From Maricaulis salignorans (GTDB taxonomy: Bacteria; Pseudomonadota; Alphaproteobacteria; Caulobacterales; Aquidulcibacteraceae): 42,971 nt of DNA. The notes beneath the pieces were generated by a model that was not told the origin of the DNA, made no database searches, and was given only the letters and a program-made list of their open reading frames with translations. The first letter of the stretch is position 1. Every line of letters starts with the position of its first letter. The stretch covers positions 1 through 42,971 of the forward strand of contig CAMDDL010000020.1 of NCBI GenBank assembly GCA_945891505.1, read 5' to 3'. The translations under genes and the position numbers were made by a program. Positions 6,733 through 14,243 of this stretch are shown piece by piece.

Positions 6733-7515
6733 CTAGCGTGGAGCCATCCGAATGGCACCGTCCAAGCGGACGTCTTCACCGTTGAAATAGCCATTGGTGA
6801 TCATGGTCAAAGCTAATTGCGCATATTCATGCGGCAGGCCCAAACGTTTCGGGAAGGGCACGCTCATGGCCAGAGCGTCTTTGACGGCATCGGGTGCTGC
6901 ATTCATCAAAGGCGTGTTGAAAATGCCGGGCAGGATGGTGTTGACGCGAATACCTTCGCCCATCAAATCGCGCGCGATTGGCAAAGTCATGCCGACAACG
7001 CCACCTTTTGAGGCCGAATAAGCGGCTTGGCCCATTTGACCATCTTCAGCGGCAACCGACGCCGTGTTGACGATGGCGCCGCGCTCGCCGTCTTCTAGTG
7101 GGTCCAAAGACAACATTCCGGCAGCCGACTTAGCGATACAGCGGAAGGTGCCGACCAGATTGATCTGGATGATCATGTTGAAGGAATCGAGTGGGAAGTG
7201 CTTGATGTCGCCCGTTTTCTTATCGCGGCTGGCGGTCTTGATCGCATTGCCCGTTCCCGCGCAATTGACGAGGATACGCTCTTGGCCATTCGCCGCGCGT
7301 GCCTTGGCAAAGCCTGCATCGACGCTTTCTTCGCTGGTCACATTGACCTCACAGAAAGTAGCGCCGATTTCGGCAGCGACTTCGGTACCGCGCGCCACAT
7401 TCATATCAAACAGCGCGACTTTCACGCCATGTGCGCGCAGCGCGCGTGCTGTTGCTTCACCCAGACCAGAAGCGCCACCGGTCACGATAGCTGCGATTGA
7501 ATCGTCTAATTGCAT
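6733..7515 (-). CDS. SDR dehydrogenase, HSD10-like (3-hydroxyacyl-CoA dehydrogenase type 2)
   Basis: A 260-residue short-chain dehydrogenase. The cofactor motif TGGASGLG is at residues 12-19 and an acidic residue after the second strand (FDMN) indicates NAD preference. NCAG follows at about 85, and the catalytic Ser (NTASVAA), Tyr and Lys (AAYSASKGG) are intact. The N-terminus and the long insert around KTGDIKHFPLDSFN resemble 17-beta-HSD10-type enzymes, which oxidise short or branched 3-hydroxyacyl-CoAs in fatty acid and isoleucine degradation. GGGAG precedes the ATG by nine bases. It is a single gene here, between RidA (convergent) and the glycosyltransferases (divergent). Confidence 0.88.
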   Translation of the reverse strand: MQLDDSIAAIVTGGASGLGEATARALRAHGVKVALFDMNVARGTEVAAEIGATFCEVNVTSEESVDAGFAKARAANGQERILVNCAGTGNAIKTASRDKKTGDIKHFPLDSFNMIIQINLVGTFRCIAKSAAGMLSLDPLEDGERGAIVNTASVAAEDGQMGQAAYSASKGGVVGMTLPIARDLMGEGIRVNTILPGIFNTPLMNAAPDAVKDALAMSVPFPKRLGLPHEYAQLALTMITNGYFNGEDVRLDGAIRMAPR

Positions 7516-7638
7516 GATTGGAAACTCCCTGAATTTGTTTATGATCGCGTCTTATTATGGCGCGCTCGGGTAGGCAATTAGCTGTCTCTCAGCTAAACGC
7601 AAGAACACCGTGGCTGGAATTACTGGAATAGGCGAATT

Positions 7639-8817
7639 TTGTCCCCACCCCTCCCCCCTTTAGCGTCGCTCAAGAACAAAACCATCCTGCAGGTTGTCCC
7701 TGAAATGGCAACCGGCGGCGTTGAGCGGACAACCCTAGAAGTCGCCAGTGCCATTATCGAAGCTGGTGGCCGTGCCTTGGTGTTCAGCGCAGGTGGGCGG
7801 TTGGTGCAGGAACTAGAAGCGCTTGGTGCAGTGCACATCCATGGCGAAGCGAACTCAAAACTGCCTTGGACCGTCTTTGTGTCCAACGTGTCCAAACTCG
7901 CCCAAATCGTGAGGCAAGAGCAGGTCGATATTGTTCATGCCCGTTCGCGCGCACCAGCCTGGAGCGCCTTACTCGCAGCGCGCCGCACAAAGACGCCGTT
8001 TGTAACGACCTATCACGGGATTTATAACGCCAAATCGGGCCTCAAGCGTTGGTATAATAGTGTGATGGCGCGCGGTGACCTTGTGATCGCAAATTCCGGC
8101 TATACGCGGGACCATGTACTTCAAGAGCACAAAATCGACTCCGACAGAATCGAAGTCATTTATCGCGGCGTCGATGTCGACGCGTTTGATCCGCAAGCTG
8201 TTTCAAAAAAGCGCCGCGAGGAACTTGCTAGCCAATGGGGCATTGCCCTTCAAAGCGCGCGGCCGCGTGCCATTCTGCCTGCTCGCCTGACAGCGTGGAA
8301 GGGTCAAAGAATAATGTTGGAAGCGCTTGGAATTTTAAAGCGCGCTGGCGTGGAGATCGATTGCCTGATGGTGGGCGACCCACAAGGCCGCGATACCTAT
8401 CGGGCAGAGCTTGCCCAAGATATCCGCCGCTTGGGCCTAGGGGACCAAGTCCATCTGGTTGGGCATTGTAATAACATGCCAGCGGCCTTTTCCTTGGCCG
8501 ACTTCGCCGTCACCCCCTCCACCGAACCAGAAGCCTTTGGTCGCACCGCCGCCGAGGCGCAAGCCATGGGCTTGCCAGTGATTGCCTCAGACCTTGGAGG
8601 TGCGCGCGAAACTGTGGAAGATGGGGTTACGGGCTTTCTGAGCCCTGCCGGGGATGGTAAGGCCTTGGCCGATTGTATCAGCCGACTTTTGGCGCTGTCA
8701 CCCGCAGAAAAAGCGGAGATGGGCGCTGCCGGCTCAATGCGGGTGCGGTCGCGCTTTACGACCCGCGCCCTTCAATTGGCCACAGTGTCGCTGTACCAGC
8801 GGCTGGTCAAAGCATAG
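7639..8817 (+). CDS. Glycosyltransferase family 4 protein
   Basis: A 392-residue GT-B fold glycosyltransferase. The N-terminal domain begins ILQVVPEMATGGVERTTLE, the usual GT4 start with the GGVER loop. The C-terminal nucleotide-sugar domain has the retaining E-x7-E signature in EAFGRTAAEAQAMGLP (about residues 293-308). It probably adds a sugar to a lipid or polysaccharide precursor on the cytosolic face of the membrane. The likely start is a TTG, because no ATG lies in frame near the beginning of the domain; the exact start is uncertain. It is followed after 17 bases by a GT9 gene, so the two probably form an operon for envelope glycoconjugate assembly. Confidence 0.88.
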   Translation: MSPPLPPLASLKNKTILQVVPEMATGGVERTTLEVASAIIEAGGRALVFSAGGRLVQELEALGAVHIHGEANSKLPWTVFVSNVSKLAQIVRQEQVDIVHARSRAPAWSALLAARRTKTPFVTTYHGIYNAKSGLKRWYNSVMARGDLVIANSGYTRDHVLQEHKIDSDRIEVIYRGVDVDAFDPQAVSKKRREELASQWGIALQSARPRAILPARLTAWKGQRIMLEALGILKRAGVEIDCLMVGDPQGRDTYRAELAQDIRRLGLGDQVHLVGHCNNMPAAFSLADFAVTPSTEPEAFGRTAAEAQAMGLPVIASDLGGARETVEDGVTGFLSPAGDGKALADCISRLLALSPAEKAEMGAAGSMRVRSRFTTRALQLATVSLYQRLVKA

Positions 8818-8834
8818 AAGTGGCAGGAACGGAC

Positions 8835-9833
8835 GTGAACCCGGAGCGGATCTTAGTTATAGTTTTGGGGAGTTTAGGCGATGCGGTCTTGGCCCTTGCC
8901 CCGCTTGCTATGTTGCGTGCCCATCACCAAGATGCTGAAATCACGGTGCTGACCCAACGCGGCAATGTGCGGTTTCTGTCAAAGTCTCCTTATGTCGACC
9001 GGGTCGATGTGCGCTGGCCGCAGACCAAGCTGGTCGACAGGGCCAAGTTCATTTGGTCTCTGCATCAAGAACGCTATGCGATGGTCTATGACTTGACCAA
9101 TAGCGCGGAAAGCGATGCTTTGTTCAAGCTATTGTGGCCTTTGCAGCCCAAATGGTCGGGTGGGGCCGTTGGCTGCTCGAACCCTCATGTTGACCGCACC
9201 CGACTGACCCTGCACCGACTTGACCGGCATGCAGAGCAACTTATGACTTGCGGCGTTGGGCCCAAAGAGGGCTTTGCCCCGGGTCTGTCGCCATTACCTG
9301 ACCTCGATTGGGTCGAATCAGTGGTGAAGGATCACACAAAGCTCACCCCGCGCCACCATGGCATTGGCGAGCCCTTTGCCTTTCTGGCCCCAGAAGGCCC
9401 AGCAGCAGACCCCACAAAGCGCTGGCCGACAGCGCGCTATGGTGAATTGGCTTTGGCTTTAGAGGCGCGTGGTATTCAGCCCGTGTTAGTGGGTGGACCT
9501 GCGGCGGTTGAACTGGCTGTTGAAATTCGCACGATCTCACCCAAGGCCTTGGACCTCGTAGCCCGTCTCGATGTGTTCCAATTCATAAGTTTGGCACGTC
9601 AATCCATTCTTGCCATTGGCTCTGAAGGCGATATGGCCATTATCGCGGCGGCCGCTGGCGCGCCAACATTGGCCATCATCAACCCGAACGAAACCAGTGT
9701 GCGCAAAGCCGCGCCGCGCGGAACAGCGACCGTGGGCCTTGTTGCGCGCAACTTCGATACCATCCGTGTTCAAGATGTTTTGGCCGCTGCACGCGCAGTA
9801 ACGCCGACAATTCTTGAAGCACAAACATCATGA
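8835..9833 (+). CDS. Glycosyltransferase family 9 (heptosyltransferase-like)
   Basis: A 332-residue GT9 protein of the ADP-heptose:LPS heptosyltransferase type. It opens with the family pattern [20 protein letters not shown] (GxxGD loop) and has the C-terminal sugar-nucleotide region [18 protein letters not shown] and [20 protein letters not shown], where the family usually has 'G.DTG..H.A'; here the T-G is replaced by E-G. A GTG at 8835 is chosen because AGGA lies six bases upstream; another GTG at 8820 is possible. It overlaps no neighbour with this start. Likely role: core or outer oligosaccharide assembly with the GT4 gene before it. Confidence 0.85.
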   Translation: MNPERILVIVLGSLGDAVLALAPLAMLRAHHQDAEITVLTQRGNVRFLSKSPYVDRVDVRWPQTKLVDRAKFIWSLHQERYAMVYDLTNSAESDALFKLLWPLQPKWSGGAVGCSNPHVDRTRLTLHRLDRHAEQLMTCGVGPKEGFAPGLSPLPDLDWVESVVKDHTKLTPRHHGIGEPFAFLAPEGPAADPTKRWPTARYGELALALEARGIQPVLVGGPAAVELAVEIRTISPKALDLVARLDVFQFISLARQSILAIGSEGDMAIIAAAAGAPTLAIINPNETSVRKAAPRGTATVGLVARNFDTIRVQDVLAAARAVTPTILEAQTS

Positions 9834-9868
9834 CGCCTTGAAGGATTGTTCATTTACATCCATTATCT

Positions 9869-9917
9869 CGGTGTGCCCGGTGAAACCCGGGACAAAGGCA
9901 TTTGCGGCACCACACCG
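9869..9917 (+). promoter_or_regulatory. Structured infC leader
   Basis: CGGTGTG (9869-9875) can pair perfectly with CACACCG (9911-9917), enclosing a second stem CCCGG/CCGGG (9876-9880 with 9887-9891). The structure ends 10 bases before the Shine-Dalgarno sequence of infC. It may influence translation of IF-3; the pairing is seen in the sequence, the role is inferred. Confidence 0.4.
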
Positions 9918-9927
9918 CGTAATTTAT

Positions 9928-9942
9928 GGAGAGACGAACATC
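9928..9942 (+). promoter_or_regulatory. infC ribosome binding site and AUC start
   Basis: GGAGAG (9928-9933) is six bases before an in-frame ATC (9940-9942). The next in-frame ATG (9952) is 18 bases from this site, too far. In many bacteria infC uses AUU, AUC or AUA, which IF-3 itself discriminates against, giving autoregulation. Confidence 0.7.
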
Positions 9943-10476
9943 AGACGCCCTATGGCTGCAACGCCCACTAAAGACGGCCCCCGTATCAACGAAGATATCC
10001 GCGCACCGCGCGTTCTTCTGATTGACGAGAATGGCGAGAAGCAAGGCGAGATGCCTTTAGCTGCAGCGCTAGATGCCGCGACAGAGGCTGGGCTAGACCT
10101 CGTAGAAATCGCAGGAACTGCAAACCCGCCTGTGGTAAAGATCCTCGATTATGGAAAATTCAAATTCCAAGAGCAAAAAAAGAAGAATGAAGCGCGCAAG
10201 CGTCAAAAGGTTGTTGAGCTGAAGGAAATCAAGCTCCGCCCGATGATCGACGATCATGATTATGACGTCAAAGCCCGCGCGATGTCTCGCTTCTTCGAAG
10301 AAGGCGACAAGGTCAAAGTGACCCTACGCTTCCGTGGACGCGAAATGGCGCACCAACATCTGGGGATCGACCTCTTGATGCGGGTCAAGCGCGACTTTGA
10401 AACCATTGCCAAGGTGGAGAGCGAACCTCGCCTCGAAGGCAAACAAATGACCATGGTCATGGCACCGCGCACTTAA
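9940..10476 (+). CDS. infC: Translation initiation factor IF-3
   Basis: A 178-residue IF-3, close to the family's usual length. The N-terminal domain holds [17 protein letters not shown] and [19 protein letters not shown]. The basic linker is [20 protein letters not shown], and the C-terminal domain contains [20 protein letters not shown] and [11 protein letters not shown]-3 binds the 30S subunit, rejects non-canonical start codons and prevents premature 50S joining. I place the start at an ATC behind GGAGAG, consistent with IF-3 autoregulation through a rare start codon. rpmI-rplT do not follow; the gene ends at its own terminator. It follows the GT9 gene after about 100 bases. Confidence 0.95.
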   Translation: MRRPMAATPTKDGPRINEDIRAPRVLLIDENGEKQGEMPLAAALDAATEAGLDLVEIAGTANPPVVKILDYGKFKFQEQKKKNEARKRQKVVELKEIKLRPMIDDHDYDVKARAMSRFFEEGDKVKVTLRFRGREMAHQHLGIDLLMRVKRDFETIAKVESEPRLEGKQMTMVMAPRT

Positions 10477-10509
10477 CACGCGCTTGTGTTGTGACACTGC
10501 TGACTGAGC

Positions 10510-10544
10510 CGCCCTCCTGCCTGTGCGGGGGGGCGTTTTGTTTT
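10510..10544 (+). terminator. Terminator after infC
   Basis: CGCCCTCCTGC (10510-10520), loop CTGT, GCGGGGGGGCG (10525-10535), an 11-bp stem with two G-T pairs, then TTTTGTTTT. Confidence 0.88.
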
Positions 10545-10560
10545 GGGGTGGGGCTGCTTT

Positions 10561-10610
10561 GCGCCAAGGGTGGTCGTTTGGGGCGGGTTGGCGGCTGCTC
10601 AAAAGCGGAC
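10561..10610 (+). repeat. Dispersed repeat C, copy 2
   Basis: GCGCCAAGGGTGGTCG ... GGGTTGGCGGCTGCTC followed by AAAAGCGGAC. Matches copies at 3190-3239 (inverted) and 13838-13889. It lies between the infC terminator and the convergent GST gene. Confidence 0.7.
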
Positions 10611-10683
10611 AAAGCCAATTGCACGGCAACAATTGTTCTTTTTGGAAATGCCAAAGGCCTAACTTCGGCTATCGCCAGAAACA

Positions 10684-11307
10684 TCAGTCAAAGGCCAACA
10701 TGCCCACTCCCACAGCAGGCCGTTCGCCGATGCGGGCCAGCCATTCGGTTACAATGGGCTTGTCGAGGAGTGCGGGGAAGCCGTGATCGAGGCCGGCCTT
10801 GAGCCATGGATAGTGCATGATGTCGGCTATGGAGTAGTCGCCCGCAAGGAATGGCCGTCCATCGCCGAGCATGCGTTGAACCACGCTTGTTAAACGCACA
10901 CATTCGCCAAAGAATAGCGCCATCATTTGTGGGTTTCTGTCAGCCTCTTTGGCCGTTAGTTGCTCGTTCAAGCGACCTAGGTTGGGACCAATATGGGCGG
11001 CTTGAAAGAAGGCACCCTGAATTGCAGCGTAACGGGCCGCGCCCGACTTTGCTAGAATGATGCCTTTGGCGTCATACTGATCGGCCAAATAAGTAAGAAT
11101 TGCGCCTGATTCCCAAATTGTCATGCCCGTCGCGTCGTCATGCAACACTGGGATCTTGTTGTTGGGCGCAATATCTAAAAACCACGCTTCATGTTGCTCC
11201 TTTTGATCAAGCCGCAAATGACGGGGCACCCAATCGAGGCCAAGCTCTGCCAAGCCAATGGCGACCTTGCGCGCGTTTGTGGTCGCGGCACCATAAAGGG
11301 TGATCAT
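10684..11307 (-). CDS. Glutathione S-transferase family protein
   Basis: A 207-residue GST-fold protein. The thioredoxin-like domain starts MITLYGAATTNARKV, with NNKIPVLHDD giving the cis-proline and WESGAIL the glutathione gamma-glutamyl binding site (about residues 65-71). The helical domain carries YSIADIMHYPW. It resembles the YfcG/Ure2-like branch, which often has disulfide-bond reductase activity; that is inference. It is the last gene of a four-gene unit, overlapping the membrane protein gene by four bases (ATGA), so translation is probably coupled. Its context with an ArsR-type regulator suggests detoxification of a thiol-reactive compound or metal(loid). Confidence 0.9.
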   Translation of the reverse strand: MITLYGAATTNARKVAIGLAELGLDWVPRHLRLDQKEQHEAWFLDIAPNNKIPVLHDDATGMTIWESGAILTYLADQYDAKGIILAKSGAARYAAIQGAFFQAAHIGPNLGRLNEQLTAKEADRNPQMMALFFGECVRLTSVVQRMLGDGRPFLAGDYSIADIMHYPWLKAGLDHGFPALLDKPIVTEWLARIGERPAVGVGMLAFD

Positions 11308-12044
11308 ATGGGCCTCTCCGTATCCGTTTTAGGTTGCAAGGATGCCAACATCCAGCGTCGCCAAGACGGGACACAGAGAGGCACGAGGATGCTGATGAGA
11401 AGAATACTGCTTGAAAGGGCAATACCAGCGCCTGAATATAGCGCTTGGCCGATGTTGGCGAACAAGAAGGCCTGCACCGTGCACCCGAATAGAACTGCAA
11501 CGATGAAGCGAAAGAGGCTCATGCCTGACAATATCGCGGCGTATTGAAAGACGTGCTTCGGAAAGAACGGATACGCGCAAATGCCAAACAATGCCCACGC
11601 GCTCATGCGGCCTTGCGCCAGTTTGCGAACCCACGCCTGAACCTTAGTTGGCAATGTGCTCAATACTTTATCCCGGCCTAAAATGGCGACTAAGGCAAAC
11701 TTCAACATGCCAGACAGGAACATGCCAAGCCCAGCGTAAAGGGTGCCATAAACAGGACCAAAAATCGCGCCACCCGCCAAAAGCAACAAACCGGTGGGAA
11801 TAAGAAACAGAAAGCGGAACGCCAGAATCCCGACGAATGCGAGGGCACCCCAGATCCCCAAGCCCTGCACAAAGGCGCGTAAAGAGTCTAAGTTCCAATC
11901 GATTTTGAGTTGAGTTCGGATCACAATGGACACGCCAATAAGACCGAGCACAATACCAATCAGCAACAGCCAACGATAAAGCGGCACGCCGACAATTTCG
12001 ATGAATAGCCACCTACTTGACCTCAAAGTCGCTTCCTTATGCAT
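11304..12044 (-). CDS. TVP38/TMEM64 family membrane protein
   Basis: A 246-residue inner-membrane protein with about six hydrophobic segments. The first follows a basic cytosolic stretch (residues 19-41). The VTT (SNARE-associated/DedA-like) core is marked by FRFLFLIPTGLLLLAGGAIFG and the later re-entrant region with GICAYPFFPKH. Relatives include DedA proteins and eukaryotic TMEM41/VMP1, with roles in lipid movement and membrane homeostasis; bacterial TVP38 proteins are mostly uncharacterised. It overlaps the upstream ATP-grasp gene by 8 bases and the downstream GST by 4, placing it inside a translationally coupled unit. Confidence 0.88.
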   Translation of the reverse strand: MHKEATLRSSRWLFIEIVGVPLYRWLLLIGIVLGLIGVSIVIRTQLKIDWNLDSLRAFVQGLGIWGALAFVGILAFRFLFLIPTGLLLLAGGAIFGPVYGTLYAGLGMFLSGMLKFALVAILGRDKVLSTLPTKVQAWVRKLAQGRMSAWALFGICAYPFFPKHVFQYAAILSGMSLFRFIVAVLFGCTVQAFLFANIGQALYSGAGIALSSSILLISILVPLCVPSWRRWMLASLQPKTDTERPI

Positions 12045-13317
12045 CGGTTAGGATCACGGGGGCAAAGCCGCCGCCAGAGGTACGGAAGTTCGTTGTTTGG
12101 CCCTGATATGCCCGGGCGGCCAACATCAAAGGATCACCTGAAAACGTATAAACCCTGATATCGAACTTCAAGGCTGCCGGGCCTACTTCAGTGGCAACAA
12201 GCCGCGTATGGGGTGCCACAAAGGCTTGGGCGACGTATCCACCTTTTAGAATCTCGCTCCAAACGCGTTGTGTTAGTTTATCGCCACGATAGGCCGCCGC
12301 ACCGCCAAATCCGGTGGCAGGCTTAAAAAACAGATGCCTGCGTCCAGCCCACAGGGCATCAGCCCTTTCGAGTGTTACTTCGACGGTTTCGGGTAGGTTC
12401 GCCAGTGCGCTTAAGTGTCGGGGTGCTAAGTTCAGCGCGTCGCGTTTTGCAGCATCGCTTAGAAATGCGAGATTGCGCTTGTCGGCATACAAAGCATGAT
12501 GGCGAGGCGAAGGCGTAACGACGACTTGATCTTGCAGCATTGCAGCTCGCAAGACCTCAGAATGGGGCATAGCCAACGCAAAATCTGTCAGACGATTGTA
12601 GACTATGTCAATGACCTGATCTCCTGCCATCAGGCCGCGGGGACCAATTGCAAGTGAAGCGGCGTCGACAATGATTGTTGTGATACCCTGTTTATTCAAA
12701 AGTGCCTGCGCCAGCAACATGTCAGGATAGAGATATTGCCCTTCAGGATTGTCATCGACAATTGCAAGTGTTTGGGGCTGACCTAACCGACCAGCAGCGC
12801 GCCATTCTGACACCACCATCTCATAGATGCGCTCTTCGAAGCGACTGGCCCCAAACGCAAGAAAGCCGGGCAGCGGTCCACTCTGGACGGCGCCGCTCAG
12901 CGCATGAACAAGAAATACGCCGCCGGCATTGGTATTGACCTCAATCAGGCGCGGACCATCTGGGGTGATATGGAAATCATAGCCCATTAGAACGCCACGC
13001 GTTTGGGGCTGGATATTGACTAAAGCATCATCGGCTCTAGATGGATTTATGTTCTGATAGCTGATGGTCTTAGCCGCCGCTTCAATGGCGTGAATCTGGT
13101 CAATCATGTCGTCGAGATCGCTGGCCGCAAGAAAAACGCCAGTACTCGCAAATAGGTTTGGCTTGGCAGCCAAAAGACTGGCCATTTCTGGGACGTTTAC
13201 CGACGAAAGAATCGAAGCGTCAATTTGCTGGCGGCCCAATGGCAGACAAAAACAAGTCTCATTGAGCGCAGCAATTTCCGCCTTGTCTGGTATTAAGTTA
13301 CCTGCCTTGGCGTTCAT
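12037..13317 (-). CDS. Circularly permuted ATP-grasp protein, unknown substrate
   Basis: A 426-residue soluble protein with ATP-grasp motifs in an unusual order. The metal-binding end of the fold comes first: MGYDFHITPDGPRLIEVNTNAGG (broken here after 20 residues in spirit) spans residues 111-133, with Glu126 and Asn128 as ligands. A Rossmann-like segment follows (TLAIVDDNPEGQYLYPDM, about 183-200, to VYNRLTDF at 239-246). The ATP-binding Lys332 (HLFFKPATGFGGAA) and the Asp386/Arg388 pair (KFDIRVYTF) are C-terminal. In ordinary ATP-grasp ligases the E-x-N motif is last. Such enzymes join a carboxylate to an amine or thiol through an acyl-phosphate. It overlaps an ArsR gene by 4 bases and a membrane-protein gene by 8. 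Confidence 0.75.
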   Translation of the reverse strand: MNAKAGNLIPDKAEIAALNETCFCLPLGRQQIDASILSSVNVPEMASLLAAKPNLFASTGVFLAASDLDDMIDQIHAIEAAAKTISYQNINPSRADDALVNIQPQTRGVLMGYDFHITPDGPRLIEVNTNAGGVFLVHALSGAVQSGPLPGFLAFGASRFEERIYEMVVSEWRAAGRLGQPQTLAIVDDNPEGQYLYPDMLLAQALLNKQGITTIIVDAASLAIGPRGLMAGDQVIDIVYNRLTDFALAMPHSEVLRAAMLQDQVVVTPSPRHHALYADKRNLAFLSDAAKRDALNLAPRHLSALANLPETVEVTLERADALWAGRRHLFFKPATGFGGAAAYRGDKLTQRVWSEILKGGYVAQAFVAPHTRLVATEVGPAALKFDIRVYTFSGDPLMLAARAYQGQTTNFRTSGGGFAPVILTDA

Positions 13318-13640
13318 GCGCTGATCTCGTCGTCAAGAATCTGGACAGTCTCAGGGCGCTTGCCGCAGCAATCATGCATCAGAAACTGCATCAATTCACT
13401 GAAGCGGTCGTAGCAAGCGCAATAAATTACTTCACGACCATTGCGGGTCGATCTGACAAGGTTTGCGTTTGTCAGAACCAAAAGCTGTGCCGAAGCCGTA
13501 GTTGGGCCGATCTGAGCAAAGCGGGCAAGATCGCCCGCAAGCATGCCCTGTGGCCCCGCTTGGATCAGCCTGCGCACCAGCGACAATCGCCCTTCATGAG
13601 CAATTGCAGACAACATTTTAATAGCGATCTTTTGTTCCAT
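13314..13640 (-). CDS. ArsR/SmtB family transcriptional regulator
   Basis: A 108-residue winged-helix repressor. It opens MEQKIAIKMLSAIAHEGRLS, the usual ArsR start, followed by the recognition region GPTTASAQLLVLTNANLV and the wing RNGREVIYCA. Possible thiol ligands are a Cys-x-Cys in the wing (CAC) and the adjacent pair in HDCCGKRPE near the C-terminus; ArsR proteins with a DCCGG.PE tail are common beside arsenic genes. I chose ATG 13640; ATG 13655 is an alternative, but that codon lies within a dyad that looks like the operator. Its stop overlaps the next start (ATGA), so it heads and probably autoregulates the four-gene unit, being released by a metal(loid) or other thiol-reactive signal. 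Confidence 0.9.
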   Translation of the reverse strand: MEQKIAIKMLSAIAHEGRLSLVRRLIQAGPQGMLAGDLARFAQIGPTTASAQLLVLTNANLVRSTRNGREVIYCACYDRFSELMQFLMHDCCGKRPETVQILDDEISA

Positions 13641-13660
13641 ATTCCATGGATACATGAAAT
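13641..13660. promoter_or_regulatory. Candidate ArsR operator
   Basis: ATTCCATG-GATA-CATGAAAT, an 8-4-8 dyad with 7 of 8 pairs matching, immediately upstream of the proposed ArsR start codon. Position and symmetry fit an autoregulatory ArsR site; no experimental support. Confidence 0.45.
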
Positions 13661-13760
13661 GATGACAGGAAGCAAGGCGAAGTTTCGTCTACCCTTCGCC
13701 TTGTTTCTCATCTCCGATTCTACAGTTTTTCGAACGTCGAGGTCTTGGTGTTAAATGGCA

Positions 13761-13812
13761 GCTTTCCGCCCCCACGCACCCAAACCAGACCACCCGCTCT
13801 CGGCCAAGTTCT
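13761..13812 (+). repeat. D-type dispersed repeat, copy 1
   Basis: GCTTTCCGCCCCCACGC, ACCAGACCA, CTCGGCCAA in order, matching the copy at 15072-15134 (GCTTTCGCCCC, GCAGACCAGCCGC, TCGGCCAA). Confidence 0.6.
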
Positions 13813-13837
13813 GTTGAAATGCAGACAGTCTCAAATG

Positions 13838-13889
13838 CGCCAAGGGTTGCCGGTCAGGGCTGGGTGGCGGTTGCTCGAAAGCGGACGTT
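13838..13889 (+). repeat. Dispersed repeat C, copy 3
   Basis: GCGCCAAGGGTTGCCGGT, GGGCTGGGTGGCGG, then TTGCTCGAAAGCGGACGTT. Closest to copies at 3190-3239 (inverted) and 10561-10610. Confidence 0.75.
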
Positions 13890-13961
13890 TGAAAGCATGT
13901 AGGGTGCGGTCCGACAGGACTGTACCACCTCTTTCGCCGCGGTATTGGTTATGTTTTTTTT

Positions 13962-14093
13962 ACTTTGAAAGCCTTTGCCGCAGGCCCTGCCTAGGCAAAG
14001 GCTTAAGTCAAGTTTGAGCGCGCAAGATGGGGCGTCAAGAGGCGCGCTTCGCGCGTCGGCGAGGCCGATTTCACCTCTTGACTCCCCATCTTG
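13962..14093. repeat. Composite two-hairpin repeat B, copy 2
   Basis: Inverted relative to copy 1. The short hairpin GCCTTTGCC/GGCAAAGGC (13971-14002) comes first, then a 20-nt spacer, then CAAGATGGGGCGTCAAGAGG (14023-14042) against CCTCTTGACTCCCCATCTTG (14074-14093), pairing at 19 of 20 positions. The loop again holds CGCGCTTCGCGCG. Confidence 0.85.
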
Positions 14094-14197
14094 CGCAGGA
14101 ACAATTGTCGAGCGTCGCAATCGGAGCGACGCATTGAACCGCTCTAAGTCATTTGGCTGACATCCGACTTAAATGATTTCAGGAATTGCTTGACCAA

Positions 14198-14243
14198 GGT
14201 GCATTCCATTTGTGGAATGCACTCTACCGCGCGGAGCGCATTT
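14198..14243 (+). repeat. Dispersed repeat A, copy 3
   Basis: GGTGCATTCCA (14198-14208), loop TTTG, TGGAATGCAC, then TCTACCGCGCGGAGCGCATTT. It abuts the stop codon of the minus-strand unknown gene, so it could also act as its 3' hairpin. Confidence 0.8.

Larger units (their letters stand above)
13661..14243. other. Gene-free repeat island
   Basis: No gene that I can support between the ArsR promoter and the next unknown gene. It contains D repeat (13761-13812), C repeat (13838-13889), composite repeat B (13962-14093), a weak dyad AAGTCATTT/AAATGATTT (14145-14179) and repeat A copy 3. Confidence 0.6.

Noticed and set aside
8673-8834. N-terminal extension of the GT9 protein into the GT4 gene
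   Set aside because: It is the GT4 coding sequence in another frame; the GT9 domain begins at the GTG at 8835.
9814-9939. Longer infC product overlapping the GT9 gene
   Set aside because: The extra residues do not look like IF-3, and the ribosome binding site points to the ATC at 9940.
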